Part shown: piece after piece, positions 35,200 to 43,832 of the stretch | How the letters are laid out: every line of letters starts with the position of its first letter | Numbering within the stretch: position 1 is the stretch's first letter | Origin: Bradyrhizobium guangdongense | GTDB taxonomy: Bacteria; Pseudomonadota; Alphaproteobacteria; Rhizobiales; Xanthobacteraceae | Direction: 5' to 3' | DNA: 64,000 bases | Assembly (NCBI RefSeq): GCF_004114975.1 | Contig: NZ_CP030051.1 | Coordinates: 620,001 to 684,000 of the forward strand | The notes under the pieces: model-generated | Seen by the model: the letters and a program-made list of their open reading frames with translations, nothing else | Database searches by the model: none | What the model was told of the DNA's origin: nothing | Program-made: the position numbers and the translations under genes

Positions 35200-38100
35200 A
35201 TGGCCTTTCCTCCCTCCCCCTTCGCTTCCGAGCGGGTGCCCGGCGCCGGCGTCACCGCGGTGCTCGGGCCGACCAACACCGGCAAGACCCATCTCGCCAT
35301 CGAACGGATGCTCGCGCATTCCTCGGGCATGATCGGCCTGCCGCTGCGCCTGCTCGCGCGCGAGGTCTACAACAAGATCGTCGCCCGCGTCGGACCGGAG
35401 GCCGTCGCGCTGGTGACCGGCGAGGAGAAGATCAAGCCGAAGCACCCGCGCTACTGGGTCTCGACCGTCGAGGCGATGCCGCGCGACCTCGATGTCTCGT
35501 TCCTCGCGGTCGACGAGATCCAGATCGCTTCCGATCTCGAACGCGGCCACGTCTTCACCGACCGCATCCTCAACCGCCGCGGCCGCGACGAGACGCTGCT
35601 CTTGGGCGCCGCCACCATGCGCCCGATCATCGAGCGGCTGCTGCCGGGCGTGTCGATGATCACGCGTCCCCGGCTGTCGCAGCTCGAATTCGCCGGCGAC
35701 CGCAAGATCACCCGCCAGCCGCGTCGGACCGCGATCGTCGCGTTCTCGGCCGACGAGGTCTACGCCATCGCCGAGCTGATCAAGCGCCAGCATGGCGGCG
35801 CTGCCGTGGTGCTGGGCTCGCTTTCGCCGCGCACGCGCAATGCGCAGGTCGAGATGTTCCAGAGCGGCGATGTCGATTATCTCGTCGCCACCGACGCCGT
35901 CGGCATGGGCCTCAATCTCGACGTCGACCACGTTGCGTTTGCCTCCGATCGCAAGTTCGACGGCTATCAGTTCCGCAGGCTCACGCCGGCCGAGTTCGCG
36001 CAAGTCGCCGGCCGCGCCGGCCGCGCCACGCGCAACGGCACCTTCGGCACCACGGGCCGCTGTGCCCCGTTTGAGCCCGAGCTGGTGAATGCGCTCCAGA
36101 ACCACATCTTCGATCCCGTGAAGATGCTGCAATGGCGCAACTCGAAGCTGGATTTCTCCTCGCTCGGTGCGCTGCAGGTCTCGCTGAACCTCGCTCCCGG
36201 CCACGAGACGCTGACGCGGGCGCCGATCGCCGAAGACATGCGCGTGCTCGACCACGCCGCCCGCGACGCCGAGGTGCGCGATATCGCGCACGGCAAGGCC
36301 GCCGTGGAGCGGCTCTGGGAGGCCTGCCAGGTCCCCGATTACCGGAAGCTGTCGCCGGCCGCCCATGCCGAGCTGGTGACGACGCTCTACGGCTTTCTGA
36401 TGCAGAAGGGCTGCGTCCCCGATTCCTGGTTCGCCGCCCAGGTCGACCAGGCCGACCGCATCGACGGCGATATCGACACGCTGTCGGCCCGGATCGCGCA
36501 GATCCGCACCTGGACCTTCGTCGCCAACCGCCCGGACTGGCTGAGAGACCCCGATCGCTGGCAGGGGATCACGCGGGAGGTCGAAAATAAATTATCGGAT
36601 GCGCTCCATGAACGCTTGACTGAGCGTTTCGTTGATCGCCGGACCAGTGTATTGATGCGCCGCCTGCGGGAGAACACGAGCTTGAATACGGAAATCGGCA
36701 AGACCGGCGAAGTGATCGTCGAAGGCCATGTCATCGGCCGCCTCGATGGCTTCACCTTTGCACCGGATGCGGCGGAAGCCGGCTCGGATGCGAAAGCCTT
36801 GCAGGCTGCCGCGCAAGCGGTGCTCGCCGGCGAGATCAACGCGCGCGCCGAAAAACTGGGCAACGCGCCGGACGATCAGTTCGTGCTCACCTCGGAAGGC
36901 ATCATCCGCTGGACCGGCGATGCCGTGGCGCGGCTGTCGGCGGCGGAGGACGCGCTGCATCCGCGCATCCGCATCATCTCGGACGAGCGCTTGACGGGCG
37001 CGCCGCGCGAAAAAGTGCAGGCGCGGCTCGAGCTCTGGCTCAAGACCCATATCGAGAAGCTGCTCGGGCCGATGTTCGAGCTCAGCAAGGCCGAGGACGT
37101 CACCGGCATTGCCCGCGGCATCGCCTATCAGCTGGTCGAGGCGCTCGGCGTGCTCGAGCGGCCCAGAATCGCGAACGAGCTGAAGGATCTCGATCAGCCC
37201 TCGCGCGCGACGCTGCGTAAGTACGGCGTGCGCTTTGGTGCCTATCACATCTATTTCCCCGGCATCCTGAAGCCCGCCGCGCGTGCGCTCGCCGCGCTGT
37301 TGTGGGCGCTGAAGCAGGACAATGTCGATCTGTCGGCGCTGTCAGGCGCGCAGCATCTGGCTTCATCCGGCCGCACGTCCTTCCCGGTCGACAAGAGCCT
37401 GCCGCGCGATGCCTATCGCGTGCTCGGCTATAAGCAGGCCGGCGAGCGCGCCGTTCGCGTCGACATCCTGGAGCGCCTTGCCGATCTGATCCGTCCCGCT
37501 TTGGCCTGGCGCGAAAATTCGCCCGGCGAAAAGCCCGCCGGCGCGTTCGATGGCCGCAGCTTTGTCGTGACCCAGGCGATGACCTCGCTCACCGGCTCCG
37601 CCGGCGAGGATTTTGCCTCGGTGCTGCGCGCGCTCGGCTATCGCATGGAGAAGCGCCCGCCGCTGCCGCCCAAGCCCGCCGCGCCTGCTGCTGCGGAGGC
37701 GCCGGCCACAGAGGTTTCCGCCGAGACGCCTGCGACCGACGAAGTCGCAGCGCCCGTCGATGCCGCGATCGAAGCCGCCGTCACCGTCGAAGACGCGCCC
37801 GGTATGGAGCCGCACGACGAGCCCACTCACGAAGAGCCGGCGCTCGAAGCTGCGCCAGACGCGCCCGTCACGCCCGAAGATGCCCCCGGCATCGCGCCGC
37901 CGTCGGAAGAATCTGCTGCACCCGCCGAGGCTGCTGCCGAGGCTGCCGCTGAAGCCGCTCCGGCCGAGATCGCTGCAACGGAAGCTGCTGCCTCTGCCGA
38001 TGCCTCCGCTCCGGTCGAAGCCGCTGCGACGCCCGCAGAGCCCGAGCTCGTCGAGGTCTGGCGCCCCGGGGGCCGTCACGACGACCGCAAGCCGCGCCAC

Positions 38101-38571
38101 GATCGCAACCGCCATCAGCGTCACCATCAACCGCGCCGGCAGGGCGGAGCCGAAGCTGGCGCCGCTCCGGCCGAGGCGAGCGCTGCGTCCGGCGAAGCGG
38201 CTGAAGGTGCCAGGCCGGGCCATCGTCCCGGCGGTCATCGCCGCGACGGCGGCCGAGACTTCCGCAAGGGCCGTGAAGGCGGCGAGGGCGGAGAGCGCCG
38301 CGACGACCGCAATCGCAGCTTCCAGGGCAAGGACCGCGACAAGGATCGCGATCGCAACCGCGACAACAAGAAGTTCGGCGGCGATCGTGACAAGGGTCGC
38401 GACAACATGGGCCGCGATCGCGACAAGGGGCGCGACCGCCAGGGTGGTCCGTCGCTGCGTCCCTACGCCTCGAGCGCCAATCCGCGTGAGCGCGATCGTC
38501 CGGCAGATCCGAACTCGCCGTTCGCGAAGCTCGCCGCGCTGAAAGAACAGCTCGCCGGTCGGAAGGAGTAA
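35200..38571 (+). CDS. SUV3-like DExH RNA helicase with long low-complexity C-terminus
   Basis: This 1123-residue protein has an N-terminal superfamily-2 helicase core: Walker A GPTNTGKT (23-30), motif II DEIQ (105-108), ATDAVGMGLNL and motif VI QVAGRAGRA. The order and the Walker A resemble mitochondrial SUV3, the RNA-degradosome helicase. From about residue 816 it is Ala/Pro/Glu-rich, and from about 959 it is packed with Arg, Asp, His and Lys, a likely RNA-binding or phase-separating tail. ATG 35200 lacks a strong Shine-Dalgarno sequence. The S4-domain gene follows within a few bases. Confidence 0.88.
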   Translation: MAFPPSPFASERVPGAGVTAVLGPTNTGKTHLAIERMLAHSSGMIGLPLRLLAREVYNKIVARVGPEAVALVTGEEKIKPKHPRYWVSTVEAMPRDLDVSFLAVDEIQIASDLERGHVFTDRILNRRGRDETLLLGAATMRPIIERLLPGVSMITRPRLSQLEFAGDRKITRQPRRTAIVAFSADEVYAIAELIKRQHGGAAVVLGSLSPRTRNAQVEMFQSGDVDYLVATDAVGMGLNLDVDHVAFASDRKFDGYQFRRLTPAEFAQVAGRAGRATRNGTFGTTGRCAPFEPELVNALQNHIFDPVKMLQWRNSKLDFSSLGALQVSLNLAPGHETLTRAPIAEDMRVLDHAARDAEVRDIAHGKAAVERLWEACQVPDYRKLSPAAHAELVTTLYGFLMQKGCVPDSWFAAQVDQADRIDGDIDTLSARIAQIRTWTFVANRPDWLRDPDRWQGITREVENKLSDALHERLTERFVDRRTSVLMRRLRENTSLNTEIGKTGEVIVEGHVIGRLDGFTFAPDAAEAGSDAKALQAAAQAVLAGEINARAEKLGNAPDDQFVLTSEGIIRWTGDAVARLSAAEDALHPRIRIISDERLTGAPREKVQARLELWLKTHIEKLLGPMFELSKAEDVTGIARGIAYQLVEALGVLERPRIANELKDLDQPSRATLRKYGVRFGAYHIYFPGILKPAARALAALLWALKQDNVDLSALSGAQHLASSGRTSFPVDKSLPRDAYRVLGYKQAGERAVRVDILERLADLIRPALAWRENSPGEKPAGAFDGRSFVVTQAMTSLTGSAGEDFASVLRALGYRMEKRPPLPPKPAAPAAAEAPATEVSAETPATDEVAAPVDAAIEAAVTVEDAPGMEPHDEPTHEEPALEAAPDAPVTPEDAPGIAPPSEESAAPAEAAAEAAAEAAPAEIAATEAAASADASAPVEAAATPAEPELVEVWRPGGRHDDRKPRHDRNRHQRHHQPRRQGGAEAGAAPAEASAASGEAAEGARPGHRPGGHRRDGGRDFRKGREGGEGGERRDDRNRSFQGKDRDKDRDRNRDNKKFGGDRDKGRDNMGRDRDKGRDRQGGPSLRPYASSANPRERDRPADPNSPFAKLAALKEQLAGRKE

Positions 38572-38575
38572 TCCC

Positions 38576-38854
38576 ACGACCACCGAGCGGCAGCGCCTCG
38601 ACAAATGGCTGTGGCACGCGCGGGTGGTGAAGGCGCGCACCTCCGCCGCTGAGCTCGTCGAGTCCGGTCACGTCCGCATCAACGGCACGCGCGAGACATC
38701 GCCGGGCCACGCGATCAAGATCGGCGATGTCATCACTATCGCCCTCGACCGCACCGTGCGCGTGCTGAAGGTGATTGATTTCAACGAGCGGCGTGGCGAT
38801 GCCGCCTCGGCGCGCGTGCTCTATGAGGAGCTCGGCGACGTAAAGCGCAATTAA
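38576..38854 (+). CDS. S4-domain RNA-binding protein (Hsp15-like), apparent ACG start
   Basis: This is a 92-residue S4 (Hsp15-type) RNA-binding protein; Hsp15 recycles stalled 50S subunits. The family N-terminus RLDKWLWHARVVKARTSA is intact but begins upstream of the first in-frame ATG/GTG/TTG (GTG 38624). From the in-frame stop at 38540 to 38624 there is no standard start. GGAAGGAG (38561-38568) sits seven bases before ACG at 38576, which yields the expected TTERQRLDKW start. Either ACG is used, the start is mutated, or the base is an assembly error. The gene begins just after the helicase stop. Confidence 0.8.
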   Translation, partial: TTTERQRLDKWLWHARVVKARTSAAELVESGHVRINGTRETSPGHAIKIGDVITIALDRTVRVLKVIDFNERRGDAASARVLYEELGDVKRN

Positions 38855-38986
38855 TTGCGTTTGATATTCATTTCTTGGTCGATCAAACACATAAAGCCGT
38901 CATGATCGGAGCTTCCCGACCTTGCAGCGCGTGGCCATCCGCGCTAGGCAAGCCGCGACATTTAAAAGAGCTTTTCGGAGCGTTGG

Positions 38987-39325
38987 ATGACTTACGTCGT
39001 CACTGAAAACTGCATCAAGTGCAAGTACACCGACTGCGTCGAGGTCTGCCCGGTCGATTGTTTCTACGAGGGTGACAACATGCTTGTCATCCACCCGGAC
39101 GAGTGCATCGACTGCGGCGTGTGCGAGCCGGAATGTCCCGCAGATGCCATCAAGCCAGACACCGAACCGGGGCTCGAAAAGTGGCTCGAGGTCAATGCGG
39201 AATACGCCAAGAGCTGGCCGAACATCACCCAGAAGAAAGAATCACCTGAAGACGCGAAGGAATTCGACGGGATGGAAGGGAAGTTCGAGAAATATTTTTC
39301 TCCGAAACCCGGCTCCGGAGACTAA
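38987..39325 (+). CDS. fdxA: Ferredoxin FdxA (7Fe type)
   Basis: This is a 112-residue seven-iron ferredoxin. The first motif [14 protein letters not shown] (one Cys replaced, as in 3Fe-4S sites) and the second [12 protein letters not shown] (4Fe-4S) are near residues 9-22 and 39-50. The C-terminal extension of about 55 residues is usual for rhizobial FdxA. It is a low-potential electron carrier of the cytoplasm; partners are unknown. The 130 bases before it are comparatively AT-rich and probably hold a promoter. A hairpin ATTAGGG/CCCTAAT (39325-39349) follows the stop. Confidence 0.94.
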   Translation: MTYVVTENCIKCKYTDCVEVCPVDCFYEGDNMLVIHPDECIDCGVCEPECPADAIKPDTEPGLEKWLEVNAEYAKSWPNITQKKESPEDAKEFDGMEGKFEKYFSPKPGSGD

Positions 39326-39393
39326 TTAGGGCCCAAACTTAACCCTAATAGCGGCGCTGCCGCCGAAAACCAGCCCTTGAGACCCCTAAATCA

Positions 39394-39421
39394 TTGATTT
39401 TTGCGGGAAATGTGCTATATT
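39394..39421 (+). promoter_or_regulatory. Probable sigma-70 promoter of carD
   Basis: TTGATT (39394-39399), a 16-base spacer and TATATT (39416-39421) form a good -35/-10 pair in an AT-rich island. The 39326-39671 interval otherwise holds the frame extending upstream from carD. Transcription would begin near 39428. Confidence 0.6.
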
Positions 39422-39671
39422 GGGCACATTAAGCCGAACCCCGTCAGCCCGTTGGCCCCTCTGGGTTCCCGTGAAACCAAATGTCGAACAGGGGCGTGGC
39501 AGTTTCCGCGCGCAGGCTGTGTCACAGAAAACGCGTAAAAAGAGTACTTCAGCGAGGGCTTCCCATAAGGAGGCCAAAAAAGTCGCCGCGGCCAGCCGTA
39601 GCGCATCCAAGGGTCGGGCCGCTGCCAAGGCGCCGCCGGCTGCAAAGTCCTCGAAGAACAAAAGAAGCGCA

Positions 39672-40490
39672 ATGCCTAACAAGACTGCCAAACCGGCCGC
39701 GAAAGCGACCGTTGCCAAGCCTGCTGCTGCCAAGCCCGCTGCTGTTAAGGCTCACCCTGCCAAGCCCGTTGCTCCGAAGGCTCCCGTTGCCGCCGCCCCC
39801 GCCAAGGCTCCCGTTGCTGCTGCCAAGCCGGCCGTGAAGCCCGCCGCCAGCGCGCCGAAGGTCGAGGAAAAGAAGGTCGTGACCCAGCGTCAGGGCTTCA
39901 AGGCCAATGAATTCGTCGTCTATCCCGCTCACGGCGTCGGCCAGATCCTGGCCATTGAGGAGCAGGAGATCGCCGGTGCGAAGCTCGAGCTGTTCGTCAT
40001 CAACTTCATCAAGGACAAGATGACGCTGCGCGTTCCGACCGCCAAGGTTGCCAATGTCGGCATGCGCAAGCTGTCCGAGCCCGCCCTGGTGAAGAAGGCG
40101 CTCGAGACGCTGAAGGGCCGCGCCCGCGTCAAGCGCACCATGTGGTCGCGCCGCGCCCAGGAATACGAAGCGAAGATCAATTCGGGCGACATCGTCGCGA
40201 TCGCGGAAGTCGTGCGCGACCTCTATCGCTCGGAGTCGCAGCCGGAGCAGTCGTACTCCGAACGCCAGCTCTATGAAGCGGCGCTGGATCGTCTCTCCCG
40301 CGAGATCGCGGTGGTGCAGCACTCGACCGAGACCGAAGCGGTCAAGGAGATCGAGGCCCAGCTCGCCAAGAGCCCGCGCCGCGCCAACGCCAAGGCGGAA
40401 GCCGCCGACGGCGAGGGCGAGACGGACGCCGAGGGCGATACCGACGATACCGATGGCGACGACACCACCGTCGCCGACGAGGCCGCGTAA
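39672..40490 (+). CDS. CarD family transcription regulator with Ala/Lys-rich N-terminus
   Basis: CarD proteins bind RNA polymerase beta and stabilise open complexes. With ATG 39672 the product is 272 residues: an Ala/Pro/Lys tail (1-70), the CarD RNA-polymerase-interaction domain from about 75 (KANEFVVYPAHGVGQILAIE), a helical DNA-binding domain with RARVKRTMWSRRAQEY, and an acidic Asp/Glu tail. The Lys/Ala/Ser-rich frame continues upstream to a GTG at 39519 (MSQKTRKKS), so the real tail may be 51 residues longer. It ends at a strong terminator. Confidence 0.9.
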   Translation: MPNKTAKPAAKATVAKPAAAKPAAVKAHPAKPVAPKAPVAAAPAKAPVAAAKPAVKPAASAPKVEEKKVVTQRQGFKANEFVVYPAHGVGQILAIEEQEIAGAKLELFVINFIKDKMTLRVPTAKVANVGMRKLSEPALVKKALETLKGRARVKRTMWSRRAQEYEAKINSGDIVAIAEVVRDLYRSESQPEQSYSERQLYEAALDRLSREIAVVQHSTETEAVKEIEAQLAKSPRRANAKAEAADGEGETDAEGDTDDTDGDDTTVADEAA

Positions 40491-40524
40491 GTTCTGCTTC
40501 GCGCGTCGATTGCAACAGATCCAA

Positions 40525-40550
40525 AGCCCGGCCGCTGAGCCGGGCTTTTT
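40525..40550 (+). terminator. Intrinsic terminator after carD
   Basis: AGCCCGGC (40525-40532) pairs with GCCGGGCT (40539-40546) around a six-base loop, followed by TTTT. It starts about 35 bases after the carD stop. Confidence 0.9.
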
Positions 40551-40591
40551 GTTTCGGCGGTCTGCAGGGGGGAGTGGCCGGGTGCCACAGC

Positions 40592-40694
40592 TGTCATTCC
40601 GGGGCTCGCGAGGCGAGAACCCGGAATCCATTCGTCCACCGTCTCTGTCGCCCGATGGATTCCGGGCTCGTGCCTCGCACGCCCCAGAATGACG
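40592..40694. repeat. Dispersed inverted repeat, family E
   Basis: GTCATTCCGGGGCTCG at the left pairs with a CGAG/CCCCAGAATGAC arm at the right; CCGGAATCCAT and ATGGATTCCGG form an inner pair. It lies between convergent carD and regR. Confidence 0.8.
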
Positions 40695-40714
40695 ATGGCG
40701 AGAGTTGCGGCGGC

Positions 40715-41248
40715 CTATTTGAGCGGCCGCTTCTCGAGCTTCCGCGCCAGCGTGCGCCGGTGCATCCCGAGGCGCCTCGCCGCTTCCGAGATGTTGAAAT
40801 CCGTCTCGATCAGGGTCTGGTGGATGCGCTCCCATTCCAGCGTCTTGATCGAGGTCGGCCGCACGTCGAGCGCGACCTCGGCATTGCCCTCGGCCTTGGT
40901 GAAGGCGGCCTCGATGTCGTCGGTATTGGAGGGCTTGGCGAGGTAATGGCAGGCGCCTAACTTGATGGCCTCGACGGCGGTCGAGATGCTGGCAAAGCCC
41001 GTCAGCACCACGATCAGCATGTCTTCGTCGTGGGTATGCAGCAGCTCGACGCAGGCGAGCCCCGAGGCGCCGCCGAGCTTGAGGTCGACGACAGCGTAGC
41101 CGAAGGATCTCCCCTCCAGGACTTTCCGGACCTCCTCGATCGAGGCGGCCAGCACGACCTCGTAGCCGCGGCGCTCGAACGAGCGCTTCAGCGTGCGCGC
41201 AAAGCCTTCGTCGTCCTCGACGACGATGAGCGAACGATCAGGCGTCAA
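40715..41248 (-). CDS. regR: RegR/ActR-type redox response regulator
   Basis: This 177-residue regulator has a receiver domain (acidic cluster EDDE at 11-14, phosphoacceptor Asp 55 in VVDLKLGG, Thr in VLTGFAS, Lys in LAKPS), a short Pro-containing linker and a Fis-type helix-turn-helix at the C-terminus (NISEAARRLGMHRRTLARKL). This is the ActR/RegA/PrrA family, called RegR in Bradyrhizobium, which controls nitrogen fixation, denitrification and respiratory genes in response to redox. It overlaps regS by 11 bases. Confidence 0.93.
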   Translation of the reverse strand: MTPDRSLIVVEDDEGFARTLKRSFERRGYEVVLAASIEEVRKVLEGRSFGYAVVDLKLGGASGLACVELLHTHDEDMLIVVLTGFASISTAVEAIKLGACHYLAKPSNTDDIEAAFTKAEGNAEVALDVRPTSIKTLEWERIHQTLIETDFNISEAARRLGMHRRTLARKLEKRPLK

Positions 41249-42623
41249 AGCTGCCTCCGATCGCGAGCGTCGCGAGTGGCAGCGTCAGGCGGACGGTCGC
41301 GCCGCGTTTCCTGTGGTTCTCGGCGGTCACGCTGCCGCCCAGCTTGCGTACCACGTTCACCACCAGGAACAGGCCGAGCCCCCCGCCGGCGCGGCCCTTG
41401 CTGGACTGATAAGGCTTTCCGAGCTGTGCCAGCATTTCCTGCGCAAAGCCCGGGCCGCGATCGCTGATCGAGAGCACGAGGTTGTCGCCTTCGCGCTCGG
41501 CCATCAGCTCGACCCATTCGCGTGAGACCTCGTAGGCATTGTCGAGCACGTTGAAGATCACCTGCTTCAGTGCGATGTCGGAGACGATCGCGACGTCCTC
41601 GCCAAACGTGTTGACGAAATACAGCGTGCGGGCGGAGCGGGCGTCGCGCCATTCCTCGACCAGTGCGGTGACGAAGGCCGTCACCGTCGTCGGCGACGAT
41701 CCTTCGCCGCGCGCTTCCCCCGCCGAAACCAGGATCCCGGTCACGATGGACTTGCAGCGCTGCAGCGAGGTTTCCATCTCCGTCAGGTCCTCGGCAAGCT
41801 CCTGATCGGCGACCAGATCGGGCATGCGTCGCCAGTCGCTGAGGATGACGGAGAGCGAGGCGAGCGGCGTGCCGAGCTCATGGGCGGCGCCAGAGGCGAG
41901 CAGGCCCATGCGGACGATGTGATCCTGCTCGGCGGCATGCTGGCGCAGTGCTGCCAGATGCGCGTCGCGCTCGCGCAAATTTCTATTGATGCGGGTGACG
42001 AACACGACGAGCAAAACGGCATTGAGGACGAAGCCCAGCAGCATGCCGGTGACGGTCAGCGTGTAGATCTCACTCAGCGGATTCGGTGGCAGGTCGAGCG
42101 GCCGATAGGCTATGGTCAGCCACACGAAGCTCGCGCAGCTCAGCGCCACCAGCGACCAGGTGGAACGGGCATCGAGCAGCACCGCGCCGAGCGTGACCTG
42201 GAGCAGGAACAGCGAGGTGAAGGGATTGGTGGCGCCGCCGCTCAGGTAAAGCTGCGCGGTCAGCGCGGCGACATCGAGCATCAGCGCGACCAGCAGCTCG
42301 TTGCTGGTGATCGTGGCGCGATGCCGCACCCAGATCAGGCTCGAGACATTCAGCAGCACCAGCGCGCCAATCACCGCGCCCATGCGGGTCAGGGGCAAGG
42401 GAATACCGAGCCAGAAATGCGCGCCGCCGATGGTCACGATCTGGCCGACCACCGCCGTCCAGCGCAGCTGGATCAGCAGCGCCATGTTCTTGCGGTTGGT
42501 CTCGTCGTCGGTCGGCGCAGCGCCGATCAGCTCGCTGCGAGCGTCCGCCTGCGATTGCAGCGTGACGGCCGGGCCGCCGTAATTTTTCCCGTCGTCAGGT
42601 CGATTCGACGATCGTTCCAGCAT
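41238..42623 (-). CDS. regS: RegS/ActS-type redox-sensing histidine kinase
   Basis: This membrane histidine kinase has 461 residues and about six transmembrane segments (55-210). The GGATNPF motif (129-135) matches the quinone-sensing GGxxNPF of RegB. The phosphoacceptor is His 248 in GAAHELGTPLASL, and Cys 290 in LQRCKSI corresponds to the redox-active cysteine. The ATPase part has N box NVLDNAYE and GLGLFLV. Start 42623 is chosen; ATG 42650 is also open. It overlaps the SURF1-like gene by 29 bases. It should phosphorylate RegR when the quinone pool is reduced. Confidence 0.92.
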   Translation of the reverse strand: MLERSSNRPDDGKNYGGPAVTLQSQADARSELIGAAPTDDETNRKNMALLIQLRWTAVVGQIVTIGGAHFWLGIPLPLTRMGAVIGALVLLNVSSLIWVRHRATITSNELLVALMLDVAALTAQLYLSGGATNPFTSLFLLQVTLGAVLLDARSTWSLVALSCASFVWLTIAYRPLDLPPNPLSEIYTLTVTGMLLGFVLNAVLLVVFVTRINRNLRERDAHLAALRQHAAEQDHIVRMGLLASGAAHELGTPLASLSVILSDWRRMPDLVADQELAEDLTEMETSLQRCKSIVTGILVSAGEARGEGSSPTTVTAFVTALVEEWRDARSARTLYFVNTFGEDVAIVSDIALKQVIFNVLDNAYEVSREWVELMAEREGDNLVLSISDRGPGFAQEMLAQLGKPYQSSKGRAGGGLGLFLVVNVVRKLGGSVTAENHRKRGATVRLTLPLATLAIGGSFDA

Positions 42624-43455
42624 CTGATCCCGTCCTGCGGGCGGGGCCATCGAGGCCGCCGGCCGGTTCGTGGACGAAGCCGTTCAAGGCTATCTTGCGG
42701 CGGAACAGCCCGCCGCGGAAGGTGACGAAGAGTCTACCGGCCAGCAATAAAGCCAAGGCAAACCACGTCAAAGCGTAGATCAGGTGGTTATTGGGAAAGC
42801 GGATCACGGTCAATCCGCCGATCGGACCGCCAGCGGATTGTGATCCGGCGTCCGCATCGACGAAGAAGGGCGCGACGTTCCGAAGGTCGCGCGCGGCCGC
42901 GATCGCGGTGACATCCCGCGAGTACCAGCGGTTGTGCTGAGGCACGTTGTCCCTGAGGAATCCGCCTTTTGGCTCGGTGATGCGCAGCAGACCCGTGATC
43001 TCGACGGTGCCATCCGGATTGCCGGCCTGCCGCGTCGACGGCTCGCGCCGCTCCGAAGGTACGAAGCCACGGTTGATCAGGATGGTTATGCCATCGCTGC
43101 GCTTCAGCGGTGTCAGCACCCAATAGCCGGGGCCTTCCTCGGTGACGGCCTGCACCAGGGTCTCGCGGTCGTGCAGGAAACGGCCGGAGACGCTGACATG
43201 GCGGTATTCGTCGTTTGCGGCGGAGACGGCGGGCCACGTCGCCGGCGAGGGGATCGGTTGGGCCGGTGCATGGACGCGCTGCTCGACCCGGTCGATCAGC
43301 GCCAGCCTCCAGGCGCGGCGCTCGACCTGCCAGACGCCGAGGCCTATCAGAACAACAAAAGCGGTGAGGGAGAGAGCCGTGAGCCACAGGGACGGGCGCG
43401 CAGCCTTTGCCGGGCTGCGCGTATCGTTATCCTCTGGTCCGACCGGATCGCTCAC
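42595..43455 (-). CDS. SURF1 family protein
   Basis: This 286-residue membrane protein has an N-terminal transmembrane segment (LWLTALSLTAFVVLIGLGVW), a conserved LGVWQVERRAWRLALIDR block, and a second transmembrane segment near residue 220 (HLIYALTWFALALLLAG). SURF1 proteins help insert heme or build subunit I of heme-copper oxidases. The gene starts at GTG overlapping the cyoD stop (GTGA) and overlaps regS at its end. The position argues for a role in maturing the cyo quinol oxidase. Confidence 0.9.
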   Translation of the reverse strand: MSDPVGPEDNDTRSPAKAARPSLWLTALSLTAFVVLIGLGVWQVERRAWRLALIDRVEQRVHAPAQPIPSPATWPAVSAANDEYRHVSVSGRFLHDRETLVQAVTEEGPGYWVLTPLKRSDGITILINRGFVPSERREPSTRQAGNPDGTVEITGLLRITEPKGGFLRDNVPQHNRWYSRDVTAIAAARDLRNVAPFFVDADAGSQSAGGPIGGLTVIRFPNNHLIYALTWFALALLLAGRLFVTFRGGLFRRKIALNGFVHEPAGGLDGPARRTGSDAGTIVEST

Positions 43456-43832
43456 TTCATGCCTGTCATCTCGTGGATCGGCATCATGTTGCTGTTGAGG
43501 TGGTTCATCACCCACAGCGACCCGGACAGCGCGATCACCACCATTACGATGGTGAAGATCAGCGCCATCATGCTCCAGCCGTTCTCGGACTTGGTGTTCA
43601 TGTGCAGGAAATAGATCATGTGCACGACGATCTGCACGACCGCGAACGCCATGATGACCAGCGCGGTGATCTGCTTGCTCGGCAGCGTGCCGCTCATCAC
43701 CAGCCAGAACGGGATCGCGGTGAGCACCACCGAGAGCACGAAGCCGAGCATGTAGCCCGAGAACGTGCTGTGGGCGTGGCCGTCGTCGTGATGATGGTCG
43801 TGCGCGCCGGCTGCGTGGGTATCGGTGCTCAT
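43452..43832 (-). CDS. cyoD: Cytochrome o ubiquinol oxidase subunit IV
   Basis: This 126-residue subunit has three transmembrane segments and a His-rich N-terminus (HDHHHDDGHAH). It matches the COX4/CyoD family (FVLSVVLTAIPFWLVMSG, VQIVVHMIYFLHMN). ATG overlaps the cyoC stop (ATGA). Confidence 0.93.
   Translation of the reverse strand: MSTDTHAAGAHDHHHDDGHAHSTFSGYMLGFVLSVVLTAIPFWLVMSGTLPSKQITALVIMAFAVVQIVVHMIYFLHMNTKSENGWSMMALIFTIVMVVIALSGSLWVMNHLNSNMMPIHEMTGMK

Noticed and set aside
38624..38854. S4-domain gene starting at GTG 38624
   Set aside because: This start would remove the first strand of the conserved S4/Hsp15 domain, and no Shine-Dalgarno sequence precedes it.
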